Shown: positions 1 to 13,039 of the stretch, one piece after another
Layout of the letters: each line of letters starts with the position of its first letter
How positions within the stretch are numbered: the stretch's first letter is position 1
Program-made: the position numbers and the translations under genes
The notes under the pieces: generated by a model
What the model saw: the letters and a program-made list of their open reading frames with translations, nothing else
What the model was told of the DNA's origin: nothing
The model's database searches: none
From: Chinchilla lanigera
Taxonomy: Eukaryota; Chordata; Mammalia; Rodentia; Chinchillidae
Direction: 5' to 3'
Length of the DNA stretch: 64,000 bases
Assembly: GCF_000276665.1 (NCBI RefSeq)
Contig: NW_004955475.1
Coordinates: 5,589,986-5,653,985, forward strand

Positions 1-95
1 CTGTATTGTCTGTACTGTTCTTTTGCTATTTTGTAAATGGTTGTCTGTCTGTTAATGTTTTCCTCCTTATATTTAAAAAAAAGAATATTTACTGA
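1..95 (+). mobile_element. L1 3' terminal fragment at the window edge
   Basis: Matches, in the opposite orientation, the L1 3' end found antisense at 50796-51000 (TGTTCTT, ATTTTGTAA, GTTAATGTTTTC blocks) and ends in an A-rich run at 75-85. The element starts outside the window. Confidence 0.65.
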
Positions 96-700
96 TTCAC
101 AAGTGTACAAAATTCATCGTCCCTCTTTTTTGTCTTTTGGTGTCTCAAAGGGCTTGGGCTTTACCTTGGAGATGTGAATCCATGTATTTACTGTACCTTA
201 ATGTCAGAAGGGGTAGTTAATATGGTTATGAGATCTTAGGTGATATTTTCCCCGACAGCTTGACTATTACATGATGACTGACATGGCACTAATAACCCTG
301 TAGCCAAAAAAACTTAACAATTATGGACTTTAATCCAAATTTAGCATTTTAAAGGAAATATTTTCTTTTGTGAGGGTATAGGTTAAGGTGCTTCAGCTGA
401 ATGACTACTGGAGTGGCCTTGATAATCCTCCCCAGGGTGCTGTCATATTGTAGTGTTCCATTGACTGTGTTAATTTGAGAAGTTTAGAAGCTTAACTAAA
501 TTGGCTTAGCAATTCTACACCCTAGGGTGTAGAGGATCCACCATAGGGTGGCTCATCACCTGGATGGTGTAAGAGGGAAATGAGGAAGGATCGATGGGTT
601 TCTGTTCTTCGGAGGAGCCCCAGTCTTCACCGTTAGCTTGAATATCATTTCCTGGCTTCTAGTGCAGACTTTTTGGCTTCTGCCTTGGATCTTCCATCCT
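96..700. other. no gene recognised
   Basis: Unique-looking AT-rich sequence. The part after about 540 may belong to the 5' LTR of the MaLR element that follows. Confidence 0.4.
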
Positions 701-1943
701 TCCAGTGTAGACTCATCAACCTTCTGTTGCTGACCTATCAGCCTCGTGGTACAGACTTGCATGGAACACTGCTGTAAACTCCAGACCCTGGACTGAATCC
801 TCTGCATGCTTCCTCATCCAACTCTGTGGCTGACGGTCATAAGCCAATCATATAATTTCTCATATATTTGTATATCTTGTGCTACATCTGTTTCTCTAGT
901 AAAACCCTGATTGATATGGAATTTGGTACCAGAGAAATAGGGTCATTATTGTGACTATACCTGTGTGGTTCAAGAGTTTTAGGGAACGGTTTATGGGAAG
1001 AGTTTGGAAAGGTTCAGGGATGTCCCCTGAAAGAATACAGTTGGAATGCCTTAGGCTGTTCTGTATAGGAGATTCTGGTCATAACTCAAAAGACTAGAAG
1101 ACTAATACAAATCTTGCTGGTAAAGACCTGTCTTGGAAGTTTTCTGCTGGAAAGAAGGACTGCATTGGCTGTTGGACTCCAGAAGATGTGTGTTATGGCT
1201 TGGCAGAAAGTTTGTATGCATTTTGCTCATGTCAGGAGAGTTTGCCTGAGACAAAGATTAAGGACAGAGGACTAATTAAACTGAGAGAAACAGTTTCAAG
1301 GTAGTCAAATGTTGAGGCGGTAGCATTGCTATTGTTGGAGGGTTTTAGCCAGATTTATGCTGACAGTCAAGAGCAAAAAGCCCAGGAGAATGATTTAAAA
1401 CATTTAAAGTTTGGCCAGAAAAGAGCTCCAACAAAGCTGTGGACTGCAAAGGTACAGCAGAGGAAATCTTGTTTGCTGAGAAGGAATAGGAGAATAGAAA
1501 AGATGGCCTAAAGGCATCACAAGAAGTAGCAGTACCCCACCCTCTGCAGCCTCAAAATTGCAAAAGTGAAAGACTTTGCTTTGATAAGAAAGCTGTAGAG
1601 CACTATGTTCCAGGATGGTGGCAGCACTGAGAATTTGTCCCTCAAAGTTGTATTCAGAGTACTCAGCAATCCAGGCACTCAACCTCTACAGCCAAGAGAG
1701 AGGAAAGCTTGGCTATTTCTCCAGGTTTTAGCAGACCTTGGTATCATCCTGGTATTATCTACCACCTCAACATTTGACTACCTTGAAACTTTTTCTCTCA
1801 GTTTAATTAGTCCTCTGCCATTAATTTTTGTATCAAGCAAAGTTTCTTGACATGAGCAAAATGCAGACAAACTTTTTGTCATGTGGTGCTGGTTTTAGGT
1901 GCACGCAGAATGCAAGAGTTCTGAGGTTAAAGTCTTCCACCCA

Positions 1944-2048
1944 GGGGCTGGAGATTTAGCTCAGCAGCAGAGCACCTGCCTGGCAAGCACAAGGTCATGA
2001 GTTTGATTCCCGGTACCAGAAGAAAAAACAAAAAACAAACAAACAACC
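1944..2048 (+). mobile_element. ID-type SINE
   Basis: GGGGCTGGAGATTTAGCTCAGC head, CCCGGTACC end, A-rich tail with AAAC units, flanked by duplicated AAAGTCTTCCAC (about 1930 and 2050). Confidence 0.92.
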
Positions 2049-2652
2049 AAAAGTCTTCCACTCAGATTTCAGAAGGAGGCCTGGGAGGCCAAGCAGTGTG
2101 CCCCAGAGAGGGCAGTGTGTGAAGCTGTGAATGAAAAGCCAAAGGTGTAGTGGAGACCCCAGAATTTTGGAGAAGCCAGGAACATGGATAATCTGAGTTA
2201 ACCTGCAAGGAGGAAGCAAAGCAAGCCCAAAAGAGGAGCCATGGGAGCTACAACCACCAGCAATGCTTTAGGGGTACAACCATCCAAGCCTTTTGGGGCT
2301 CACAACTTGCCACAGGTTGCATTGGATGCTGCGCATGAAACTACAGACCATAATATTTGCCCTGCTGGATTTTGGACTTGCTTTAGTTCCTTTCCTTTGT
2401 ATTCCTCTGTTTGTAACTTTTGGAATGGAAATGTCGGTCTTGTACCATAGAAGTGTTGGAAGTGTTTAACTTTCTTTTCATTTGTACAGGAGCTCACATC
2501 TAAGAGTTTGCCTTACATCTCAGAACAGACTTGGGACTTGGACTTTTCAGTGATACTGAAAGTGTTAGGACTTTGGCAACGCTTAGAGATGGACTAAAAT
2601 GCCTTTTGTATAAAGGGATGTGTATGAGTCTTTGGGGGTGGCAGTCGTGGAA

Positions 2653-3234
2653 TGTTACAGTTTGCACATGGATGTTCCCCCCTAAAGACTCATGGAGGCA
2701 TGAGGGTGGGTTCTAGAGTTTGTGACTGATTCATAGTCCAATGCCAGGATTTATTTATTTATTTATTCATTTATTGTCTTTTTGAGACAGGGTCTCACTA
2801 TGCAGTTCAGGCTGACCTTGAGCTCACTTTGCAGCCCAGGCTGGTCTCAAACTCTCAGTGATCCTCCTGCTTTAGCCTCCTGAGAGCTGGGATCATAAGC
2901 ATGCACCACCATGCCTGGCTGTTTTTTATTTTATTTATTTATTTATTTTTTACCAATGCTGGGATTATACACATGAGTGCTACACACAGCCTGGGGTGGG
3001 CAGCCTGCATACAGTATAAGGGAGGGAAAGAGGCTTGCTCTTCCTCTTCTCCCTTTTTTGCTCTTATTGTTTTTTCTGTTTTACACTGCCATGAACTATT
3101 GCCCTCTGCCATGTGCCACACTGCCTTGGAGCCAGCCAAGTAACCTCCACAAACTGTGAGCTAAATGAACTTCCATCCTTTATTCTGGGCATCAAGTATT
3201 TTGTCTCACAAACAGGAAAAAAGTAACTAAGACA
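2653..3234 (+). mobile_element. MaLR 3' LTR, split by a B1 SINE
   Basis: Starts TGTTACAGTTTGCACATGG and ends near AGTAACTAAGACA, with the end pattern GAGCTAAATGAACTTCC...TAT typical of MaLR LTRs. The inserted B1 and flanking TTTA repeats account for its excess length. Confidence 0.65.
2749..2925 (-). mobile_element. B1-type SINE (antisense) with TTTA tail
   Basis: GAGACAGGGTCTCACTATGC, the repeated half-unit GTTCAGGCTGACC / GCCCAGGCTGGTC and GCATGCACCACCATGCCTGGC mark a 7SL-derived B1 element with its internal duplication. Confidence 0.9.
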
Positions 3235-3259
3235 TACCATGCTTGAGGATCTACATCTG

Positions 3260-5500
3260 GCAGAGACATTGGCCTCCAGAGGGCCAGTGTGTCCCCAGCA
3301 ACTAGGACAATCCAGGGGTTTGCCAAGGGTTTGAGTATCAGAGTAGTCTTGAGTAGGACCAATAATCTCTTTTAATTATTGGGATAGTCCACTCTGGCAT
3401 CACCATAAATGCAGTTTAGAAAAGGAAATCTTTTAGACAACAATTCAGAGTAGGAGTAAAGAAAGCTGTCTGGTTAATTCCCTCAAGGCCCATAGCAAAT
3501 TTAGAATGGGACGGAAGCTCACCCCAATGAGAAATTAGAACTGAATAAATCATTCAATATTGTAGAGAAGTATAATTTGTTTTCCTCCTACATCTAGAGT
3601 TATCCAAGAATTCTGTGAATTAATTGTAGTACTCTTATGTAGGAGCCTTGTTGGCTGCCTTGGGCACCACTACCACACATTGTCCAGGCATCTGTCCTTG
3701 CCCATTGTGGTGAGGGATGACCTCATCTTTTGCTGGGAATGAGGGTATTCACTTTTTCAATGCTAAGGGTCTTCTTTTATGTTCTGATAGGGCCAGCAAG
3801 GGCTAGGCCATTTCTGAGAGTATTCCTTTGCCCAGTGCCCCATTTGTTTGAACTTAAAGTACTCTGAGTTGCTTTTATCACTCTTTGGTTTACCTCAGAT
3901 TCCCCTAGTGCTGTGCACTTTGTCATGAGCCTTATCAAATAAGATGAGCATGACTTTAGCTTTTCTCCTTTCCTTATCCAGTTCTCATTTGTCCTCTACT
4001 TTCAGCATGGTTACTGAACACTGAACAAGCCTCACTGACCAACTAGCTTATTTCAGCTTGTGGATTCAGTCGGAGATTTGGAGTTTTTCCTAATATCTGG
4101 AGCTGACTAACAAATAAAATACTGCCTTAAGATATTCTAAGCTCCTCTGGACTCAGAGTCTAAATTAGTGTATGAATCTCAGGTCCTACGGTAAGTAGAT
4201 CCAGTCCTAGTAGGGTGTGGACTCAGGAGATAACCTTTATCTCTTCAGGGCACTGATAGAGGGGGTTGTTGAGGAAGTAACCTATAGGGAGAAAGAACTG
4301 ACAGGAGGGAGGCTTCTGTAGTCTCAGCAAGTGACTAATTATTTCTAGAGTATAAGTCAGACCTTGTGTTGAGGGCCATAAAGTCTTGAATGTAAGGCAA
4401 CTGTGACCATTTTTCTTGTTCCATACAATAAAGATGTAATTGAAATATTGCATTATATTTCAGGCTGCCAAGGGATGGCTAAATCTCATTTTCCCCAAAT
4501 GGATACATAGGCAATTTTATTATTACACAGGTATACAGGATCATTTTTAAGAAGGATCTTAAAATAAAACTCTTTCCAATGGTTGAAAAGATATCCAAGT
4601 GGATTCTCAGAAGGAGTAGATGAAGCTGTTTCCATATATAGAAAGGAGGAGGAAAATTAGATGTTAGAATTTTAGCAGGCTTGTCTCTGAGTCAGTCTTC
4701 ATTGGTGGGACCTGATAGGGCATCTAGCTTTTCAACCTCAAGCGTGTGACTTGCTTAGGATGAATTCCTTAGGATTGGGTCATAGAAGCCTTACAGAACC
4801 TTTTCCTCAGTTAGTTTCACATGGAAACCTGACAGGGCATACTCTAAGTTTTCTATAATCCTTTTCAACTTATATCAAACTGTCTCCTGGTAAAGCTGAG
4901 CTCTATAGGTCTGGAAATCTCAAGCCTTTCCTTCAGAACCTTAGAATCTCTTCTATGTCCATGGAGAGTCCATACATATAGTCCAGAACTTGGATGCCTC
5001 ATTGGCTGTGTATTTTCTTTTGCCAGTTCCTGATTTGGAAGGGGTAACAATTGTCTCACTCAACAGAACCCCAAAGTCTGGAATATTTTCCACAGATACA
5101 GCTCTCTGGCCTGCTACCAGAGAAAAAAGCATTTCTACAAATATTTTACTAACTGGCAGTCAAAAAGAGGGAATAAGACCTTTCCCTCGAAAAATTTAAA
5201 GCTACAAATTATGCACATTTGGTGACAAAATCTCAAAATAAAAACCAGGTACTATGTAAATTCACTGTGCAAATAGAAGTTACATGTCCTTTCAGTTAGG
5301 TACATAAACTTAAAGCCAAAGTTATTACAAGGAAAGCAAAACTGAGCAAGCAGGAGAGCAAAACAATATCAGCAAAGTACTTCAGGAAGTGACAGCTTTA
5401 GGTGGATTTTAAGACTGAGAGGTGATGAGTCAGCCAGAGCCAGCTGGGATTCTGCAAGCTGCTGGTCAGTGTGAGCAGAAGCTGCTATGGTGGGATTTTT
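3260..5500 (-). mobile_element. degenerate endogenous retrovirus, gag-pro remnant, antisense
   Basis: Read on the minus strand, 3366-3620 resembles the retroviral protease end, including a degenerate MPE-type motif near 3366-3410. The expected active-site triplet region is mutated and followed by a stop. At 3817-3865 a nucleocapsid zinc-knuckle pattern (KQMGHWAKE) survives, but the cysteines are replaced by Tyr/Phe. Further right, 4865-5059 is open for 64 codons on the same strand and may be gag. No intact frame remains, and LTRs for this copy were not identified. Gammaretrovirus-like (ERV1) class is inferred from the motif style. Confidence 0.5.
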
Positions 5501-6690
5501 GCACCAGACCAATTTCTCTCTTCCCATATGGTAACACACTGTATCTCTTAACCATGTTCTTCTGAGTTAGCTAGAACCAACAACTATACAAATTGAACAC
5601 TGATAGCCTAAAGCGTGAGGGAAGAGAGTAGATCAGAAAAGAAGGAAAATTACTAAAACCTAAGGAAAAGAAGCTCTTGTCATGAGCCCATGACCCATAG
5701 GGAAGCACAAACATCCTTGGTACTAAACAAAAAGATGTCTAAGTACAGGGCAAGTTACCAAGTACTCCATGAAGAAAAGCAACAATTCAGTCAGGCCAAG
5801 TCCATGTCTCTTGGTGCCTTCCTGTGGATAGCTACGCCAAAACATTTGCCTACTGGCAAGCTTCTTTCTTTGGCTTAGGCTCATCCCACTGAGGCATGTG
5901 CTATAGTTTCCAACATGGGCTTTTCACGTTATGTGGTTCAATAGCAGAATATAATAGATCAAAAACAATATGAGCCCAAGCGATTGGCAGGAGTGTTCTT
6001 GTGCTCTGGAAAGACAGAAACATTTGCTCTGCAATTTAGTCATTTTCACATGGCAACTGGTCAGCTGCTCTTTCCACTTCTACAAAAAGCTTCTTGGTCC
6101 TATAGGGACAGGCAGCAGTGTAGGTAGGGAAAAGATAGGATAAAGGCTTCACTGGTCACTATTAAGATCAATAGGGAAACTTATTAAAAGCAGTTTCTGC
6201 CTCTATCACTAAAAGTAGTTTTTGCCTTCACAAGTAGACTATTCAGGTAGGGCAATTAAAATGACAAGAAGGGAAAGAGAAGACACACTTGAGATGCACC
6301 AGGCAACACAATTACCATAAAAATTTATCAAGAAGAATTAAATACTGAAGAAGCCAGAAATGAAAGACTAAGAAAGTCATTTCCCCTCACCCACCTAATA
6401 GAACACAAGGGTGATAAGAGGCAGCCACCTAAGTATTGTTATTTAATATGTAAAATACACCCAAGTACACATACACACACAAACCATACTTATACATATA
6501 CAAATGTATGTATGTACTTATTTCAACATACTTATATTACAACAGATACGTACATGTACACATGTCCCCTTTACTTAATCATTAAGTAAACTGACTTCCT
6601 ATTAGTTCCTCTTATTAGGCCCTCCCTCTTCACTTACTCATTCAAAAAGGAAAGGAAGAAACAAAATGGCCAGAAGGTCTAGGTTAAGAT
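5500..6690. other. no gene recognised
   Basis: AT-rich, with a CA/TA-rich low-complexity patch at about 6460-6560. The left part may still belong to the antisense ERV. Confidence 0.3.
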
Positions 6691-6895
6691 CAAAGACAGG
6701 CAAGGCAACTGATCAGACATTGACAGGTGTTCACCTGGGGGATGGGAAACACACTAGTCCCAAATAAAAGGAGCCAGGGATAAAAGCTGCTAGGCTTTCA
6801 GCTCTGAAGTCCCCTACTGTCTCACAGTAGATGTCTATCCTCTTTCTTTTCCATCTTTTCTCACCAAATAAACCATCTTTGTTATATTAAACTTT
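6690..6895 (+). mobile_element. LTR-like segment
   Basis: Has a TATA-like GATAAAAGC at about 6780, an AATAAA at about 6868 and a T-rich stretch after it, the order seen in an LTR. Family not recognised and ends not defined. Confidence 0.3.
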
Positions 6896-7938
6896 GCCTA
6901 TTTTTAGTTCTTTATTGGAGCTGGGTTTAGGATCACTGTGAACTTCACTTTCAGCAGAAAAGTGGAATGGTGTGACATGGTGTGGTAGCCTGTAAAGAAT
7001 GGTGTGGGGCAGAGACCAGCTGAGACCATCAAGCTCATGTAAAGGCAACATGGCATGGAATTTATTGTGCCTGAGTGCAGGCAGACAGAGGGCATAAAGA
7101 CCATCTGTAGAGAACAAAGAGAAGTCAACTTTTTAAAAATTGGGTTTGAAAGAAGGCAAGGGACATTAGGCAGGAAGATCTTAGTAAACATCAGTGGTGA
7201 AAGTTCTCTGGATGTTTCATGCTTCAGTGCAAATTCCTTGGGACATCCAGTGTGGATATTTAGGTGTCTTTAGATGTCCAAGTGCTTGCAAGGGTTAATG
7301 TTCTATCTTATCTCTTTGAAGACATTTTGTGTTTGCTAAGGGCATCCCCCAGTGCTGAGTTGAGAATAATGCCTCTTCTGGCAGACAGGTTGGGTACTGG
7401 TAGAGGCATGCCCCAATAGAGTCTGTCTGAGTACATTGTGCCATGTAAAAAAGAGTTGAGAGGAAAAAAGGAGTTACCCTCCTTTTTGGCTGAGTTGCTT
7501 ATTTGCTGCTTCTGCTGCGATCTCCAAAGGTTTTTAGGTTGTTGATGCCTCCAGTGTCTGGTGAGGTCTTTGGACAGCTTTACAATAAAGTCTGTTGACT
7601 GCTGCCCAGTAAGGTGTCCTGTGGTCTTTTGATGTCTTCTTGGTTTGGCTAGCCAGATGTTACAGTTTAATGGGCCAATAATAGTTCAGATTCTTGTGTA
7701 CAATGAGAAAAGGATTGCGAAGTGTACACCCAGTAGTAAGCATGAAGTAGCTACCTTTATCAAAGATCATGGGAAGTTGTGTTCAGTGCCAGACCATATG
7801 GGGTAGCAAAGGCACTGCGGTAGAGAACACTGTACACTGGTCCGAGGTTGTAGCAAAAACAGGAAAAAGGGGAAACAGAGACTGATAACTCAGGCTTCCA
7901 GAATTTAAAAGCCAGACACCTCTGCTTTTGGTTTATCT
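6896..7938. other. no gene recognised
   Basis: No coding pattern, SINE or LINE seen. It could be decayed retroviral sequence between LTR-like segments. Confidence 0.3.
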
Positions 7939-8275
7939 TGTAGCAGAAAGTGCCCCCCCCTGCTAGAACACTTCATTTGCCCAGATAATAATACTTGTTA
8001 GAGTTTCTGATACTTCTGTTTCTTAAAAATGACTAATCACTGATACATAGCTGGTCACTATGATGCATATTGTAAAAACCACTCAATGCCAGCTGAGTAC
8101 TCAACCTCTGTACCTACCCTTTGCAACCACATAACTACTTCCTTCCTTGGGGCTTCAAGGCCTTACATTTTCATGAAGATTGATTCATTGTAAGTGCCTG
8201 TCTGACCTTAAATAAATCTGCCTCCAAATCCTGGATGTTGTTTTGGTGTTTCTGTTTTCCATTGCTCCTGGTGCA
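7939..8275 (+). mobile_element. possible 5' LTR of an ERV
   Basis: Starts TGTAGCAG, similar to the start of the better-supported LTR at 13555, has AATAAA at about 8212, and is followed by a primer-site-like TGGTGCATTGG near 8268. Similarity to the 3' LTR beyond the first bases is poor, so pairing is doubtful. Confidence 0.3.
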
Positions 8276-8289
8276 TTGGCTTGGAGGAC

Positions 8290-9790
8290 CGACCATGCTG
8301 ACCTCTTTTGTCACTGGTTGTTGCCCTCACAGGTAGAGCAGTGACCTCTCCAGGTCCTGATGGGAAGGCATGCCTTCAAGATTTCTCGAGTCCCCTCAGA
8401 GGTCTGGAGGAAGATTCTTAACTCCTCACTGAGTGGCACACATTGGACCCAAAAGGGAGAAGGGCTCAGTCTAGTCTGGTCATTGGATAAGCTAAGACCT
8501 CTGGGGGAAGCCCAGTTAATCTGTCTGTCAGTCCCACTCAGCTCAAGCAGAAGGGGAGTCTGATCAACTCTCAATAGTCAGGACTACCATCAAGAGAAGG
8601 ATTTAGAATGTTTAACCTCTGAGTGCCTACTAAATGAATGTGTGAGTGAGTGAAACAGACAGCATAAGCCATAGCCTGCTCCTTCTGTGCACCAAGACTG
8701 GGAAGCACTGGTTGCAGCAGCTGATTGGGCCCTCACTTGTGGCTCTGTGGCAATCTACATATGGCATAACAGAGGCCTTGCACTCCCTTAGCTAAGTAGT
8801 GCCTAACTCCCCGTGAGGGGCATGGCCAGGTAGGCATCTGAATGGTCTCTCTCTGAAGGGCACCCACTCTTTGTCTGTTGTGCCATCATTCAAGGGTATA
8901 CCACACACACATAGGAAGCCAGAAATGGGAACGAATGAGTAAAAACTCATGGTCCCAATCCAAAAAATTTTACAAAGGTCTTCTCTGATGATTATGAAAT
9001 TAAAATAAAATCAAACTTCTATAAGCTTTAAAACTGATGCTCCCTCCATCTAAAAGAAAAAAAAATAGTCCTATCTTTCCTGAGAATTTTGCCTTGGCAA
9101 ATGAATCACCCCTCATCAGCTACCACAGTTGCTGCCAATTACACAGGATACAGTCCAGTCAGCCATTGCTTGCATTTGGCCACAGAGGCTCTCCCCACAG
9201 GGCTTTCTGCTTCACAGCTCATTTATCCTGATCCAATGACATTATCTAATGCCCACCCAAGATGACTGTCTGCCATTTTTTCTGACTCTGTTCACCACAA
9301 AAATGTCCACATTTTGACGTAGGCAAACTGGACTGTCAACCCTGATGAATCAGTTTCCATGATCTTTCCCAAAAGTTGCTCTGCCTAGAAACATAAAATC
9401 CAGCAAAAAGTAAAGAAGCAACCCAGTCAAGTTTCTCAAAGGCATTAAAGGGGGAGGGGGTAGAAGTCCATCAACATGTTATAAGGGCTATGGACACTAA
9501 AAAATAATGCCTCTACAGATTAAAAGAAAAGGACTCTTAAAAGCTTCAACCTGGATCAGATGACAACCTTTTCATCAGTCTGACAGGTTCAGACTAGGCA
9601 AGACTGGGCTCCTTCCTTCCTGGTTGACAATAAAACAAAACTATCCTCTCACCCCTACTGCCAGGCACAAACTTGCAGCCTGGGAGGACATCTCACCAAA
9701 CATAAGTTCCTATATATGCCTGAATGCTCCATACTTCTTTTGGGAAAAGACCTCCTCTTCAAGTTAAAGGCACTGAGCCAGTCAGCCTCA
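8290..9790 (+). mobile_element. degenerate ERV gag-pro remnant
   Basis: The frame at 9710-9775 reads FLYMPEC...LLLGKDLL, the conserved C-terminal segment of retroviral protease. The preceding kilobase is broken by many stops, fits gag only by position, and ends up truncated before pol. Together with the env and LTR pieces at 13.0-14.05 kb it suggests one gammaretrovirus-like insertion whose pol has been lost and replaced by later repeats. Confidence 0.45.
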
Positions 9791-10189
9791 CTCTTGTAAT
9801 CTAAGAACCTTTTTGACTGTTCTTATATCTTGTTTCTCAAGAGAACTTTAGTTACCATTTTCTCTGTTTTTTCAAAAAAAGCTTTTTAGATGATGATATC
9901 ATTGACTATCCAGATGAATTTAGAGAGAAAAAATTAATTTTGAGGCTTAATACTATGTCATTCCAGTTTTTCAAGTCTTCATTGCTACTCCCTTCATTGC
10001 TGTTTAAAGTTTTCTTTAAACAAATGTTCATCTTTATATATCATAGAAAAAGACACGCAGAAAGGCTCAAATCCTGAAATCTTTAATTATTCTTATCTGG
10101 TCTAGACAGGCCTGTCATAAGTTGCCTGTAACAATGATACGGTTGCAACACTTAGTGCAAAATTAAACTTTAAAAGTTAGATAATTTTA

Positions 10190-10560
10190 GAGATAAGCAA
10201 CTTCTTCAAGCTTCCTCCCACTGAACACATAATCAACTAACTCTGCACTCCTCAGCACAGAAGTGACAGAATATAAAGATGCTGGCCCCAGGAGGCTGGA
10301 GACCAATTTCCTTTTGTCAAGAAAAGGAACAATGAGCTGAAGATGGCTGGAAGAGATAAAACAAGTGTGGAGATCTGCATTATCTCTTTGTGCTCCCCCT
10401 TCCCTCTATTTCCTACTATAAAAGATACACCCACCTATGCATGGTGAGATTGTGCTTTGAGAAAAATGGGCCCCTCCACCTCCTGGGAGGTAGCATTGAA
10501 TAAATCCTTTTTCTTTTGTGCTAAAATAAATGGCCTTCCTTTATTTGGTCAGCATGAGCA
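10190..10560 (+). mobile_element. LTR-like segment
   Basis: CTATAAAAG at about 10417, two AATAAA motifs (10498 and 10524) and T-rich 3' flank resemble a solo LTR. Family not recognised. Confidence 0.3.
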
Positions 10561-10931
10561 AACAAATATGAGCATAAAAACCCAAGTGGTTGATAACAAT
10601 TACATCTCTGTGTGATTGAAATAAATAATGGGTATTCAATGAGAAATTCTTTTTATGCTACAACACATAGACTAGCCTTTCACTTGCAGCTTGAACTATT
10701 TGAGGAGGCTGGTATCATTTATACTTCTGCTTTTTAGTTTCATATTTGGAAGTGTGTCTATGTATATATGGACTGGCACCATTCTCAGTATGATGCACGC
10801 ATAAAGTCTTTTTTAATACTGGACTTTAGAACAAATCACTTTCTCTGAATCCATAAAGTGTGCTTCTTTGTATCCAAGCATATTGTGAATACCATATACA
10901 TTAATATAGGTAAATAAATCAGAAAAAAAAG

Positions 10932-11370
10932 ATAATGTCTTAGTTACTTTCTCATTGCTGGGAAAAATACCAGAGACCCACAAGTTAAAGGAGGAAAAGT
11001 TTACTTTGCCTTCATTTGTAGAAGTTTCCACCCGTAGTTCGTTGGCTCCGAGGCAGGGCTGCATGGCAGAGGGGCATCACAGAGGATAACAGAAACACTC
11101 CGTGACGTAGCATGCCAAAGGCAACAAGCAGAAAACAGCAGCAGCACCAGCAGCAGCAACAGCAGGAGCAAACCTGCAAACCTCTTGGGCGGTGTCACCC
11201 ACACCCAGAACTATGCTAACTCCAATAAGGGATTAATTCAGTACCACATACACTTAATACTAATATCACACACCCTAGATCCAGCCAGTTTTGAAAAGCC
11301 CCACCTATGGATGAATGAGGCTTTGGGAAGAAATCTAAGTACAAGTCATAACAAACATTATACCAATGCC
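10932..11370 (+). repeat. interspersed repeat, family A copy 1
   Basis: Shares TTAGTTACTTTCTCATTG, GAGGAAAAGTTTA/GGAAAGGTTTA, CCACACCTAGAACTATG-like and AATATCACACACCC blocks with 23828-24225, in the same order. It is a rodent repeat whose exact name I cannot give. The copy contains a short CAG-rich tract at 11130-11165. Confidence 0.6.
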
Positions 11371-12180
11371 AAGAATTCCTATACATTAGATTTACTTCAC
11401 AGATACCTTTGCTCTCTGCAAATTGTCATTTTTCCAGAAATTTGTAAAGATTTTGCATCATTCAAAATTAAGGTGTTTCCTGATGGTAGATCCCCAGGGA
11501 ATTGTTTTGAAATTTGTAGTGTCCTGAGAAGAAATTAGACAAACACACAGAAAAGGCATCAGGGAAGTACATTTATCAAAAGTGGGAAAGAAGTATGCTT
11601 TACAGAGTGACAACAAGCTGTTGAACAGACTCATAGTGGTGGTGAGGATAAAGGAATGGGGTCTTTTGTATCTGGACTTGCTGGATTGGCTTTTCTCTCA
11701 TGCAAGTAAGGCATTGGGACAGTTGTCCTACCCAATACTCACTTGGTCTGGTGCCAGATTTAAACTGCTTTATCAAAAGACTTGCTTGGCTTCCTATCAG
11801 GTGTAAATGAATACCTGAAAATACCACTGCTCTGTTTGGCTTCTTGTACAGTGCTCAGGGGTTGCAGAGTCATCCTGGACTCTGAGACTCCATGACTTTG
11901 ACACATTCTGCCCAACTGTTTACTTTGTTTGCATCAGCCCTAATCTTCTACCTCAAATGTGTCCTGGGAATGCTTTCTTCTTTCCAAACTGTGCTTTTTA
12001 CCTCCCCTATTGCCCAGATCTCAGCAGCTGAGTACTGCATTTGCTCCCATCCACTCTTTCAACACCTACTGACAGTTTCACCATCTAGATTTAATACCCA
12101 CCCCTTCATGGAAATGGTCCCTTCAGTGATCAACAATGTCATTCTAACAGTCAAATCCAGCAGCCTCTTTGCTGACTTCA
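11371..12180. other. no gene recognised
   Basis: Non-repetitive-looking intergenic DNA. Two frames of about 70-120 codons occur but show no domain or codon pattern. Confidence 0.3.
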
Positions 12181-12184
12181 GTTG

Positions 12185-12420
12185 GATTTTTAAAATTGTA
12201 TTCATTTGTTTTTTAAATTTTTTATCAGTACATGCTTCTAATACATGTTTACATTCCTTGTAGGGAATTGGCACAAGTACATAATACATTTTAATTATAT
12301 TTTGATTTTTTTCCCTCTCCTTTCTCCTCCTTCCACACAAGCTTAAATTTCACATGGTTTCTCTCTTTTCCTTTTGACATAGGAAAATTTTATTCTTTTA
12401 ACAATCTTTGTTACAATGGG
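12185..12420 (-). mobile_element. L1 3'-end fragment (antisense)
   Basis: TATCAGTACATGC, GGGAATTGGCACAAGTACATAA and the pyrimidine-rich run match the L1 3' segment at 58660-58760 and 52150-52290. Confidence 0.5.
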
Positions 12421-13039
12421 TTTTACTCAAGTACTGCTTATAAAATTGGATAATAAAAATATGAAAAAGAAAATAAATAAATTTAAAGATTATTATTTTA
12501 AAAAAATTAAACCTTCTTCCATTCCTCTTGTTAATGTCTATTACTGAGTTTGCAACTTGTTCTGGAAACCTTATTACATATTATCTGAGCAACAAGTAAA
12601 AGTGCACTGAAAACAGAAGTTGAGTCATTTTATTCCAGCAGGAAAGAGTGAAGAGTTCTAGTTGGATGTATGATGTAGTCTTCCATGCTGCATAGTTCTG
12701 GTACATATGGAGTTTCCACATAAACTGAAAGCATTCTAGTTTTATCTATGGTAGATTCACTGAGTCCTGGCTGAGTTTACAGTGGACAATTTAAAACATC
12801 AATGAGTCTTAATTGTATTAGTATAAAGGAAAGGGGTTAGACCTAGGCTAGGCAACATGGAAGTTTTTTCTTGCACCAGGGTCCAGTGATTTTCTATTTC
12901 TTGGAGGTAACATGAACTAAAGCAAATGACTCCAGAAGATGCTCTATATTAGGATGATGAGAAGATTTCATGTGATTCACACCAAGCCATACCATGCCCT
13001 TGCCAGCACACTTGTGATGACCCTATTATTCCACTCTTA
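12421..13039. other. no gene recognised
   Basis: AT-rich sequence with no identified feature. Confidence 0.3.

Larger units (their letters stand above)
700..3234 (+). mobile_element. ERVL-MaLR retrotransposon (internal region plus LTRs)
   Basis: The stretch from about 905 (CCCTGATTGATATGGAATTTGG) to 2652 follows the internal region of MaLR elements, including the segment at 1370-1505 with GTGGACTGCAAAGGTACAGC and GAGAATAGAAAAGATGGCC. It is followed by an LTR starting TGTTACAG and ending near TAACTAAGACA. MaLR elements do not encode intact proteins and none is seen here. It has been hit by an ID SINE (1944-2048) and a B1 SINE (2749-2925). The 5' LTR boundary is uncertain. Confidence 0.65.
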
